DNA of 16,358 nt from Hirudo medicinalis (Eukaryota > Annelida > Clitellata > Hirudinida > Hirudinidae): NCBI GenBank assembly GCA_011800805.1, contig MPNW01000851.1, forward strand, positions 78,828 to 95,185, written 5' to 3'. Numbering within the stretch: the stretch's first letter is position 1; each line of letters opens with the position of its first letter. The notes beneath the pieces are model-generated. The model saw only the letters and a program-made list of their open reading frames with translations. It had not been told where the DNA came from and ran no database searches. This document shows positions 1 through 9,055 of the stretch, piece by piece. The position numbers were made by a program, and so were the translations under genes.

Positions 1-55
1 CATCATCATCATCATCATCGTCCGTCGTCGTCGTCGTCGTCGTCGTCATCATCAT

Positions 56-87
<32 letters not shown>

Positions 88-90
88 TCA
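1..90. repeat. (CAT)n / (CGT)n / (CAC)n compound microsatellite
   Basis: Nearly pure trinucleotide tract: CAT units, then a CGT run, then CAC and CAT again. It lies in the upstream intron of the Distal-less gene. Its right edge coincides with the stop codon (88-90, minus strand) of the antisense hydratase-like fragment. The window both begins and ends in this repeat class. Confidence 0.97.
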
Positions 91-377
91 ATCACTGTAA
101 GCCCTCACTTGGATCACCTTTTCCATGTCGATGGTCTCTCCGATGGCGGTGATGAAATCACCCATACGGATGCATTTTTGTATTTTTGCGATGCAAAAAT
201 ATCAAAGTGTAAACTTACCCCAAGCGGTAATGAGGAGATGAGAATAATAGGTCCGGCAAAACCACTCTGCAAAACCAGATGGCCCGGTCTCATCTGGTCC
301 CCCAAGGCATTGGCAAGACAAATCTTGTGCTGCCAGCTGATGGCTGATTTTTCAATGATCCAATCAAAAGAATTCTT
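88..377 (-). pseudogene. Antisense coding-like fragment, possibly the C-terminus of a 2-keto-4-pentenoate hydratase/FAH-like protein
   Basis: On the minus strand, 377 to 219 is open and reads as protein (SFDWIIEKSAISWQ..., then LANALGDQMRPGHLVLQSG, then GPIILISSLPLG). It follows a possible acceptor (TTACAAG) and ends at a perfect donor, GTAAGT (218-213). A second segment, 165 to 88, reads MGDFITAIGETIDMEK and ends YSD-stop. The pattern LAN-x-L...RPGH-x-VL-x-SG followed by GD-x-I-x-A-x-I resembles, from memory, the C-terminal part of the hydratase/fumarylacetoacetase-like fold; that assignment is an inference. The two segments are in different frames and the roughly 50 bases between them contain no AG on the minus strand, so no canonical intron can join them. 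The fragment is either a pseudogene, has an unusual splice site, or contains a base error. It is nested in the Dll intron on the opposite strand. Confidence 0.3.
181..201. repeat. Perfect 9-bp inverted repeat with 3-base loop
   Basis: TATTTTTGC, GAT, GCAAAAATA form an uninterrupted hairpin. It sits inside the stretch that separates the two coding-like segments of the antisense fragment at 88-377, so it could be an insertion that split that frame. Confidence 0.6.
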
Positions 378-419
378 CTTGTAATAATGTTGGAAAAGAT
401 TACTTGGGCAACAAGCCAT

Positions 420-572
420 TTCATGAAATTACTGACCAAAAATGTTGACCACTTGGTTGTATTTGTCTTTTGCTGATCATTAATTACTACGAATTTATTT
501 AATATATAATATAATAATATATAATTATTTATTTATTTATATAATTATTTAATTATTTGTTTTGTTTTTCAG
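420..572 (+). other. 3' end of Dll intron with splice acceptor
   Basis: AT-rich intronic sequence (TTAT and ATAATT runs around 500-555) ends in a strong polypyrimidine tract, TTTTGTTTTTCAG, with AG at 571-572. The acceptor opens the homeodomain exon in phase 0. No homeodomain N-terminal exon is seen between 1 and 572, so the upstream exons lie outside the window. Confidence 0.85.
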
Positions 573-1475
573 ATCAAAATCTGGTTCCAAAATCGACGCA
601 GCAAAATGAAAAAAGAAAGCGCCGCCTCGTCGTCTTCATCCGGTCACGTGGGCGGAAAATCCAAGAGTCAGAAAAAGAGAAAGTGTCGCGACGAGGAAGA
701 GGAGAACGGCGTCAGCAGCCAGCAGACGCAGCTGCAAGCGATCACTCCGAACGGCTCGTCCGTGGCCACTCCGGGCGGCCCCAACTCCGTTGCCGCTCTC
801 ATGGCCGACGTTCGCGACAACATGCCGACCTATCGTCTGCCTCCGTTCCACTCTACTTTGCCGTCGCACTCGCTTTTCTCTCCATTGGCCGCCACTTCTT
901 CAGCTTCGTCGGCTCTGACGCCGGCGTCAAAACTTCTCGGCTACAACACGACAGGCGACTTTAATTCACCCCTCCATCACACGTCGACTCATCATCCGGG
1001 CCATCCGAGCGTGACCCCGCAGTCGCAATTGGTTGGCATCTTCTCAGGCGACTACTTTTCCACTCTCCAGCATCAGTTTGCCTCGGGCTCCCCTCATCTC
1101 CTCGGTCCCCCTCCGCATTCCACCGGTCACTTCTCTCAACAGCAACAATCCCAGCTTCCGTCAAACCAGCAGCTTCAGTCGCCCGCGCAGCAGCTACAGC
1201 CTCATGGCGAAACGCAGCAACAGTCACAGCTGTTCAGAGGATTGGCCAGCCCTCTACCCAACAGACTCTTTGCCAGCCAGGGCGTCCACTCTCACTACTC
1301 CCCCAGCTTGCCCTCCTTCGGCAGCGCTACCAGCTACACCAATTTGCTCAGCGGCTTCCAGCCTAGCGACGCTGGTGTCGTCGGCAGCAGCTTGTTTCAG
1401 ATCGACTCCTCTCCAGCTGGCGGAGCGTACTTTAGCAATTGGTACAGCGGCCAAAGCGCTCGTCCGACGCTCTGA
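573..1475 (+). CDS. Dll: Distal-less/Dlx homeobox transcription factor, last coding exon (5' partial)
   Basis: Sequence-specific nuclear transcription factor of the Distal-less family, known for roles in appendage, anterior and neural patterning. This 903-base exon encodes 300 residues and a TGA stop. It opens with IKIWFQNRRSKMKK, the second half of homeodomain helix 3, with W48, F49, Q50, N51 and R53 intact; the SK pair after RR is typical of Dlx. The acceptor falls between homeodomain residues 44 and 45, the characteristic second-intron position of Dlx genes, so helices 1 and 2 are encoded upstream of the window. Residue 45 is Ile where Dlx usually has Val, and residue 56 is Met where Tyr or Phe is usual. 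After a basic, NLS-like patch (KKRKCR) and an acidic run comes a long Ser/Pro/His/Gln-rich tail, including QQQQ and THHPGHP, ending in FSNWYSGQSARPTL. Such tails serve as activation regions. A different NK-like/ANTP-class homeobox cannot be fully excluded without the first 44 homeodomain residues. Confidence 0.85.
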   Translation: MKIWFQNRRSKMKKESAASSSSSGHVGGKSKSQKKRKCRDEEEENGVSSQQTQLQAITPNGSSVATPGGPNSVAALMADVRDNMPTYRLPPFHSTLPSHSLFSPLAATSSASSALTPASKLLGYNTTGDFNSPLHHTSTHHPGHPSVTPQSQLVGIFSGDYFSTLQHQFASGSPHLLGPPPHSTGHFSQQQQSQLPSNQQLQSPAQQLQPHGETQQQSQLFRGLASPLPNRLFASQGVHSHYSPSLPSFGSATSYTNLLSGFQPSDAGVVGSSLFQIDSSPAGGAYFSNWYSGQSARPTL

Positions 1476-1666
1476 GAAGCCATCACTTCTAAAGATTGGA
1501 TTCTTGAATCGTCCTTGGATTTGTAATGTTATCACCTGGAATGACGGCATTTCTGTAAAGCTCCTCAGAGCGAGGGGAGTTTTTTTGGTTCTTCTCTGCT
1601 CCATTAAAAGTGGAACATTGGATTCCAAATTTGATGTTCATTCTCCTGAACCATGACAGCTTTACA

Positions 1667-1707
1667 CAGCATGACATTACGTCATTACACAACATGACAT
1701 TACGTCA
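1667..1707 (+). repeat. Tandem 23-bp repeat containing two TTACGTCA (CRE/ATF-like) cores
   Basis: The 18-mer CAGCATGACATTACGTCA at 1667-1684 recurs at 1690-1707 with one mismatch. Each copy contains TGACATTACGTCA, whose TTACGTCA core resembles an ATF/CREB or C/EBP-family site. It lies about 200 bp beyond the Dll stop codon. Confidence 0.75.
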
Positions 1708-2250
1708 CATGAAGTTGATGGTAATGGTTGTTACAGTTTTACGCAATCAGTTTTAAGTTTGAAGAGTATTTTGTAACAGGGTTGAGTGCCTTAGCACAGC
1801 CGCTTTTCATCCAACGTTTTTATGCAAAGCTGAACTCAATTTTCAACTCGAAAAGCGTTCCGAGATGACCTTTACGTGCAGATGACTCCGTTTTATACAA
1901 GATTGTATTTTTACGTATCCAAGCTCCTTTCTATTGTACCATTCCATTTTAATCATCTCCGAAAGCAATGTACCCTGCGTGACCTTGATGTCTGGTAGTA
2001 GAGCGAGCCACTCTGTACAAGATCTAGTAGGGGTTCACATTTTGAGGCCCACATCTCGACCTCTTTACCAAAGCGATCCTAACTTCAGACTTTGTTGTGC
2101 TTACCTTTCTTAGTTTCCCAGAAAGACTTGTTTCCACCGATCGTGGACCACAACCTCCTTTTCAATCTCGTGCTTTATTTTTTTTATTTTTTTTTGAGCG
2201 TTAAATTTTACTAGGTTTTCTCACTTCAAAATGTTTTTTGTTTTTGTCTT

Positions 2251-2278
2251 TTTGTTTGTTTGTTTGTTTGTTTGTTTG
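2251..2278 (+). repeat. (TTTG)n microsatellite
   Basis: About seven TTTG units in the Dll 3' region, preceded by T-rich sequence from about 2176. Confidence 0.95.
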
Positions 2279-2439
2279 CGATGAGCTTCATTCCTCCTCC
2301 ATTTGGCGTGGAATTTGTCGAGGAAACAGACTTGATGTAAATATTTATTCTTGTCTCTTCAAGCATCCATCATCGAGGGCTACATCATTCCTTTTGAGGC
2401 GACGGCAGTATTAAGTCACAGGTCTTTTTATTGTTTTCT

Positions 2440-2468
2440 GTTTGTTTGTTTGTTTGTTTGTTTGTTTT
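2440..2468 (+). repeat. (TTTG)n microsatellite, second tract
   Basis: Seven TTTG units, the same motif and orientation as the tract about 190 bp upstream. Confidence 0.95.
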
Positions 2469-2768
2469 TTCTCTCGTTTCAATCCAAACGAAATCAACAA
2501 TTCAGATTTTATATCTTTTGTCGAAACGCGTCATTTTATGCAAGAATAGCTATTTCACTGTGAAAGTTTTACATGATGTTTTAAATGAAAGTGTTGCTCA
2601 ATATTGTCCATTCTTCGTTTTGATTTTGAATTTTAAAAGACTTACCAAATATACAAAACAAATAGTGCTTAACAATAATTAATACTTAGTAAAAATACAA
2701 TACATGCGACATGAAATGTTCGATACAAAACATAACAAAAGTCGCTACAGAAAAATGATGCTTAAATT

Positions 2769-2855
2769 GGGCATCATAAGAATGATTATTAGTCTTTAAG
2801 CCTGCGGACATAATCATGTTTCGATATATGTCTGCTTAAAGACATCATTCTACCC
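2769..2855. other. Imperfect stem-loop near the Dll 3' end
   Basis: Collinear inverted segments fold into one hairpin: GGG (2769-2771) with CCC (2853-2855), AGAATGAT (2779-2786) with ATCATTCT (2844-2851), GTCTTTAAGC (2792-2801) with GCTTAAAGAC (2834-2843), and GACA (2807-2810) with TGTC (2829-2832), around an 18-base loop. All unpaired bulges (4 to 6 bases net) are on the 5' arm. It ends 5 bp before AATAAA. It could be a UTR structure, a palindromic element remnant or, less likely given the asymmetric bulges, a small-RNA precursor. Confidence 0.55.
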
Positions 2856-2860
2856 GATTC

Positions 2861-2866
2861 AATAAA
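2861..2866 (+). terminator. Candidate poly(A) signal of Dll
   Basis: First canonical AATAAA downstream of the Dll stop codon, followed by T/GT-containing sequence (ACATGTTTTG). Confidence 0.5.
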
Positions 2867-3778
2867 GTAAACATGTTTTGAAGTAATCACACTAGCTGAA
2901 CGTATTGCCTGCTGTTTTAATTTTCTTTAACTGACGTGTATGCCTTATGAAACTAGCGTGTCTCTTTAGTTTATTGTGACAAAAAAGATCTGTCAAAATA
3001 CAAACAGAATTTGAATAATGTTTGAATTATATTTTAAAATTTCAGACGGCATTCGATTCCTAAAGATAAGGAAATTGCTGAAAATTATAAAAAAAATGCA
3101 CATGTTTAATAAAATTTAATTGAATAAATTTTTTACGTTTCTAAAAAAATTAATATATTGGCACTTTCAGGCATAGCAGCCCAGACGTAATACTATCTAA
3201 AAGTAAAAGCTGAGATGACCAAGAGCAAAAAAAATAAAACACGTAGCCGTCGGTTGAGTCCGATTTTGAAAATAATTATCGTTAGTCTAACTTTATTGTA
3301 ATTAAATTTTATTAACAGAGTTGCAAGTAGAGAATGCCAAGTAGGTAAAATGTCAACAAACTGACTGATTATGTCTTAAGTAATTCTAAACATAACTGTG
3401 GCCTTAACAGGGACAATAAGTCTGTCTTTGAATAAATCAGTTTTAAAGCTGTAGATGTTTTGCAGATATAACAGCTTCTAATCAGTCAAAATTTAAAATT
3501 TATCTATTATTTTGAATTTGATTCATGAAGATATTTGCATTCAAGAGCATACTCAAGACGATAGAATTATTTTAGTTTTTGCAGCTTAATTGAAAATAAA
3601 TAACCACGCAGAATTACCGGATTTTTGGATTAGCATTAGTTACTATATTTTTTGAATAGAATTAGCCAAACACTTCTGCCAATTTAATTCCATTGTCGAA
3701 ATTAAGATGACTCTTGAAACGTTTCGCAATGTGCGTTCAGCTCGGAACCCGAACAAGGAGCACGAGGTTCCTCCCCAC

Positions 3779-3862
3779 CTTCATCGTGGAAATGTCGCGA
3801 CCTCTGCCCTCTGCGACCTGCTCCGATATCTTCATCACTTTCTCAAGCTGGCTAAACTTTTG
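3779..3862 (-). CDS. Candidate 84-bp phase-0 exon of an unknown gene
   Basis: On the minus strand, TTGTTCTCATCACCTTTTGCAG is a good acceptor at 3863-3864. It is followed by exactly 28 codons (QKFSQLEKVMKISEQ, then VAEGRGRDISTMK) and then GTGGGG as donor. The peptide is charged and predicted helical, third positions are GC-rich, and the patch is GC-richer than its surroundings. I do not recognise the protein and see no partner exons nearby. The plus strand of the same patch is also open, from ATG 3707 to a GTGATG donor at 3872, phase-compatible with the acceptor at 4350, but its sequence does not resemble a TMEM248 N-terminus. Confidence 0.25.
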
Positions 3863-3984
3863 CTGCAAAAGGTGATGAGAACAATTTTTTTTAGCATGAT
3901 GTTTGATTTTTTCTGATAAATTCACTTTTAAGTTTTCATTTCTTTGCGATAGTAATTTAATTCATGTTTTTAAGCGTCGACGTT

Positions 3985-4025
3985 ATGTCGTCTGCAATGA
4001 ACACTGCAGACGCATTGCACGACAT
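3985..4025. repeat. Inverted repeat, 12-bp arms with 2-base bulge
   Basis: ATGTCGT-CT-GCAAT (3985-3998) pairs with ATTGCACGACAT (4014-4025) around a 15-base loop. No function can be assigned. Confidence 0.55.
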
Positions 4026-4167
4026 CACAAGTTGGAAGTGAATCTGAATGTGTGCTTCTTAGATGTTCATAACAGCATGTTCATGGATTGAAACATATTT
4101 TTGGCAGACATCCTTCAAGTTTCATTTGAGATACTAGCAATAATAATTAATTTATATTTTGAAGATT

Positions 4168-4272
4168 ATTATTATCATTGTTGTTATTATTATTGTTGTT
4201 ATTATTATTATTATTATTATTGTTGTTGTTGTTATTATTATTTTCATTATTATTATTATTGTCATTGTTTTT
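4168..4272. repeat. (TTA/TTG)n microsatellite
   Basis: Interrupted ATT/GTT triplet tract about 80 bp before the first recognisable TMEM248 coding exon. Confidence 0.93.
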
Positions 4273-4350
4273 TATTATTTATTATTACTTAATGACTTGG
4301 ATTATTCACGAATAAAGACTTTCAAATGGGGAAAGGGAATCTTTTCTCAG

Positions 4351-4488
4351 CTCTGGGTGAACATGTCGACCTACTTCTTCCTCAATCCGCCCTTCGTCCT
4401 GTTCTCCGTCAACATCGTCATCTTCGCTCTCGTCCTCACCTTCATCTCTCTCTACGCCAAAGTCGTCGAGGTGTCCGAGTCGGGAGAG
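4351..4488 (+). CDS. TMEM248: TMEM248-like, exon with first membrane helix
   Basis: Reads [18 protein letters not shown] and continues through a hydrophobic helix to [12 protein letters not shown], ending at donor GTTGGC (4489) in phase 0. The NPPFVLF segment aligns with vertebrate RPPLVVF. If no upstream exon exists, translation begins at ATG 4363, about nine residues shorter than the vertebrate N-terminus. An alternative donor, GTGTCC, lies at 4471. Confidence 0.85.
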
Positions 4489-4984
4489 GTTGGCGAGATT
4501 TTTATTTGCGTCGATCTGATCTTTCGAGCGCCTTGCAAATCGATGTCGGAAGACATTGGATACGACCGTTTGGGTGTTGTTGCTTACCGATGGTGCCCCA
4601 TGGTCGGGGTTGCGAGCACAACACACAAAGAGTTCTTTGTGAGATCTCGTGCAGGAGCGAATGCAACCCTATTATTGAGCAAACCTATGATTGTCGAGCA
4701 GTTTGTGTGATTTGATTTTAAACTCGCGATCTCGTCGGACGCCATTCGTTCTCGTTGCCGAGCGACAGTACGTTTGTAATACGCAATTATACAAGACATC
4801 GACGTGTTTGTGGAAACACGATGAAACCCCAACCTCCTGATGTTTTCCAGGAGTGGAAAGGCTTTCTGCAGAGCTTCTCGAAGCTGGAGTTGTGCATCGT
4901 TCCGTTCGGTGTCAACTCCACGTCGAAACCTCAGACCACACCCAAGACTTCACTCAGGGCACAGATGGGGTTGGTAGACGGATC

Positions 4985-5033
<49 letters not shown>

Positions 5034-5035
5034 GA

Positions 5036-5067
<32 letters not shown>

Positions 5068-8000
5068 ATGATGATGATGCTGAAGCTGATGCTGGTGATG
5101 GTGATGGTGATGATGATGGTGTGTTGATTGTGATTGGAGTAACACTCTTTTCCTGTCTCCTGTTCCAGCACTCATTCCATCCCCATCTCTCTGTCGATCA
5201 GTCCGACTTCGGAGTTCGTCGTCATCCCACAGGACTTCTTCCATCTTTCCACCTCCATGTATGGAAGGCACATAGGACTTGAAGGTATGAAGCCATTGAT
5301 ACTGATGATGATGGTGATGACGATGATGATGATGGTGATGATGATGATGATGACGATGTCAATGTACTTCATTGACACTTTTTTTAAACCATTTATACAG
5401 CGCTCCTTACCAAGTGCACTTGTGGCAGTGCAGGCTGGGTTTCGAACACAACACATTAAGACTGTTGCCGTTACCACCGTGTGCAGGAATGCAACCCATT
5501 CGGCCGTCTTGCATGCCGTCATGGTGGCGAAATGGTATTTTATTTTGATAATCGTTTTTGGTCTTAATGATCCAAAGTATCTCAAAGATATCTTTATCTG
5601 GACAAGAGAAACTACCCCAACCAATAGAGCAGCACTGCTTCCAAAGGCCCACCCCCCCAGTTGATCGGCTGGGTCGAGATCGCAACAAAAAAAAAACTTA
5701 ACTCGTCCCTTTTCGCTGTCAAGAACACAGCTTGTCGAGCCGGCCGGCACACTAATTGTAATTGCGATGATGATGATGATGATGATGATGATGACGATGA
5801 TGATGCTGATGATGATGATGATGATGATGATGACGATGATGATGACGATGCTGATGATGACGATGATGATGATGATGATGACGACGATGATGATGATGAC
5901 GACGATGATGATGATGATGATGATGATGATAATTATAATAATGATGATGCTGTTGTTGTTGTTGTTGTTGATGATGGTGATGGTTGCGAATGAATTTTAG
6001 AAATTACCCTAACCCGGGGTTAGTAACCCAAGCCCTTCCAGCTCCGTGCGAGTGACCATTGAATTTCAGCACGTGACGAGCACCTTGTCAAGTTTTCCAG
6101 TGTTTACAAGGAACAAGCACATTGTTCAGCTCACTTACCTTCCTTCACGATTGGACGAACGGGAGGATGGTGCTTTATCGTCGCCAAGGTAACGTCCGCG
6201 AGGTGAGCGCCTCATAAATTTGGGGCAGAAAATAGCACCACGTGGAATCGGCTCCATGAAACGGTCGACATAACCAGTTGGTGGGTCTTTCAGCTTTAAA
6301 GATAAACTTCGAGGACGTAAACGAATGAATTCCAATGACGTCACACGGGATAACCCCAAGCGTCCCGGCTGGATTTGGCCAATGAATTTCTTTCCATCCG
6401 TGCCTAATTAAGACTTATCTCCTTCTCTGACCATCCATCTATCCGTCTACCCTCCATCATTGGGTATCACTGCATTTTCTGCCGGTCTGTCTATCCCTCT
6501 GGTTGCCTTTCTTTAACCCATCCATCCATCCATCCATCCATCCATCCATCCATCCATCCACCCATCCATCCATCCATCCNTAATGATGATGATAATAATA
6601 ATAATAACAACAACAACAATAATAATAATAACATTAATAAATTATACTGGGCGGTATTTCCACATTTCCAATCCTCAGATGCGTCGTCAAGGAGACAAAA
6701 GAACTGCCAATCACAGTCCGAAGCTTGGATTTAAAAAAAAAAAAGGACTGAGAAAATAATTATTTTCAATAAATATCCCGAAATAAATGTCAATAACTCG
6801 GAGGCATAAATATGACTGCTTAATATGTTGAGGGGGCCTGAAGGACAGGGCTGGCACGGAGAAAATCCAGCCCGCGGGCTAATCCGCCCGGGATTTTAAG
6901 GATAAATGGTCGTGGATTTTCGATATTCTGATTTTTGTTTATCGCAATTTTCATTTTCAAAGTTTTGCAGTCGGTTAAATAGGCCAAGGTTTTCTTCCAA
7001 ATGTTTTGTATATCCCAAATTTACGTCTTACGCTCAGACATTTTTAGTTCAAAAACATTGTATGTATTTAGTCTTACTGGCTCACAATAGACTAGTGGCA
7101 CAAGTGGTCTCCAGATTCATCTTCTCCTTCTACCTCTTCCAGGTCTTCCATGTCAAAGCATCTTTCCAGGCTCAGTTGGAGCATCTTGTTGGTCCACAGA
7201 AAGGAGCCTCGGAACTTGGACAAGTCTGCCAACTTTGTCAACTTCAAGCCATTCAGCCAATCCTTCGCGAACCTTGACCATTTTTCTCCACTGTCTGACA
7301 CAAAGCCAACGACGATGCATTCGTACTGACTTTCAGCTTCTCAATCGACTTTTTCGCAAGCTGAGCACAAAAAAAACTGCCTTCTTTTCGGGGCCAATAG
7401 ACCCAAAATCCAAAGGGTACGTTTTCTTGCCACAGGTCAAAGTGGCTGCAATCACTGGCTCCTGGTGAGCCTCACCCCATCCATCTTGAGAAAGAACAGC
7501 TAGTCATCTTGCTGTGACATTCAGCTTCAATCTTGTCCAAAAGCTTACAAGAAAAGTTTTCTGTCAAGAAGTGGTTTGGTTCCCATTTGGTCCTTTAATT
7601 CCAGGACGAGTGGCTTATGTGGCTGCTCTGAAGAAAGGATCACCAGCCAACCGAAAAGCCAAACGATTCTTGTAGAAAAGCCGATAAGAAAAAGACACCT
7701 TACAGATAAATTCTCTCTTTTCCAGTGGTCTTGGAGACAAAGTTTTCCATGGAAAGAGAGAATGGCTACTGTGGAATGACGTTTCTCAGCAGACCTGTCG
7801 CCAGCGGCAGCAGCAGTAGCCGCTACTGCAACTTCATGGAGTAGGTCTAACAAAACGATGGTCGATTGGCAAGCACGGACTTGACGACGACTCTGATCTC
7901 CGATCAGCCTACGCCGATAGAATCTGGTCTTGATCATCAAAATCTGATGATGATGATGATGTTGTTGTTGTTGTTGTTGATGATGATGATGATGATGATG

Positions 8001-8368
8001 ATGAAGACGACGATGACGATGATGGTGGAGGTGGTTATGATGATGATGATGTTGATGACGATGACGATGATGGTGGAGGTGGTTATGATGATGATGATGT
8101 TGATGACGACGATGATGATGCTGATGTTGATGACGATGATGATGATGATGTTGACCATGATGATGATGATGATGATGATGATGACGAAGATAATGAGGGA
8201 GTTAGCATTAAGTGAGTAATAATCTGCTGAGAGCATTTGTCCGGTAATTGCAAGGAAGGAAGTAATGGTGGTCAGAATTACGCAGCTATATGTTGTGGCT
8301 AAAATGGTGATGATGATGATGACGACGACGACGACGACGACGATGATGACGATGATGACGATGGTGAG

Positions 8369-8404
<36 letters not shown>

Positions 8405-9019
8405 CGATGATGATGATGACGATGATGATGATGACGACGATGATGATGATGATGATGACGACGACGATGATGATCCCTTCAGGCGAAGACTCTCAGGCCG
8501 TCATCAACGTCAGCCTAACCTTCCGCCACACCTGGAATTCCTCTGCTTGTGACGGCTCGAAGCTCGTTCCGTGCCAGTTCGAGCACGTCGTGGGCTGCAT
8601 CAGCTTCCAGGGCCCCAGGAACATCTTCCCCGAGAACAAGTGAGTCGACGCTCGCACGTCGAACTGTCGAGCGTCGTTCGAATGACGTTCACTCTGAGAT
8701 TGAAAAAGGGTTTATTGTTAAGTCTAGTAGGTCATTTCAGCCTTCCATCGTGTCACGGGGGTGTGTCCGGTGGCAGGAATCCATCCCCCTCGGGTGGTCC
8801 GTTTGGACGCTCGATCGTTCGGAATTATGTGCCGTAAATGATGCAAGATTGTGGATAATGCATAAATTATGGACATTTATGATAACTTTATGGACACTTA
8901 ATGGTATTTATTATCATGATGATCACTCGTGGTTGTGTGCAGGTTATCAATAAATCTGTAATTATTATTAATGTATATAATGCAATAATAATAACAATAA
9001 TAATCTCAATTACAACAAT

Positions 9020-9055
<36 letters not shown>

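Larger units (their letters stand above)
1476..2885 (+). other. Probable 3' UTR of Dll
   Basis: No convincing coding sequence follows the Dll stop; open frames here are short and of biased composition. A weak ATTAAA lies near 1602. The first canonical AATAAA is at 2861-2866, which would give a 3' UTR of about 1.4 kb. The stretch holds a 23-bp tandem repeat with CRE-like cores, two TTTG microsatellites, T-rich runs and an imperfect hairpin just before the AATAAA. Confidence 0.55.
2886..4350. other. AT-rich intergenic spacer between Dll and the TMEM248-like gene
   Basis: No homology-bearing long frame is visible. Notable contents are a candidate 84-bp antisense exon (3779-3862), a short inverted repeat (3985-4025) and a TTA/TTG repeat (4168-4272). 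The end of the spacer should contain the TMEM248 promoter and probably its first exon. No TATA box or CpG island stands out. Confidence 0.6.

Noticed and set aside
1033..1656. 207-residue frame overlapping the Dll exon
   Set aside because: It is an out-of-frame shadow of the homeodomain exon and runs past the Dll stop.
3707..3871. Plus-strand ATG frame as the N-terminal exon of TMEM248
   Set aside because: Phase-compatible with 4351, but 55 residues long with no resemblance to the short, conserved TMEM248 N-terminus; the minus strand is more exon-like.
5172..5750. 192-residue minus-strand frame as a gene
   Set aside because: It runs antisense through TMEM248 exon 3, a GAT repeat and a SINE; low-complexity Ile runs and no recognisable domain.
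5661..6000. Poly-Asp and poly-Met frames over GAT tracts (also at 4853, 7866, 8265)
   Set aside because: Any frame of a GAT microsatellite stays open; these lie in TMEM248 introns.
6009..6023. CTAACCC-G-GGGTTAG palindrome as an interstitial telomere remnant
   Set aside because: Only about one unit each way, too short to distinguish from chance.
8741..8800. Further SINE copy in TMEM248 intron 4 (GTGGCAGGAATCCATCCCC)
   Set aside because: Only about 20 bases resemble the SINE, and neither an A nor a B box nor the tail is present.
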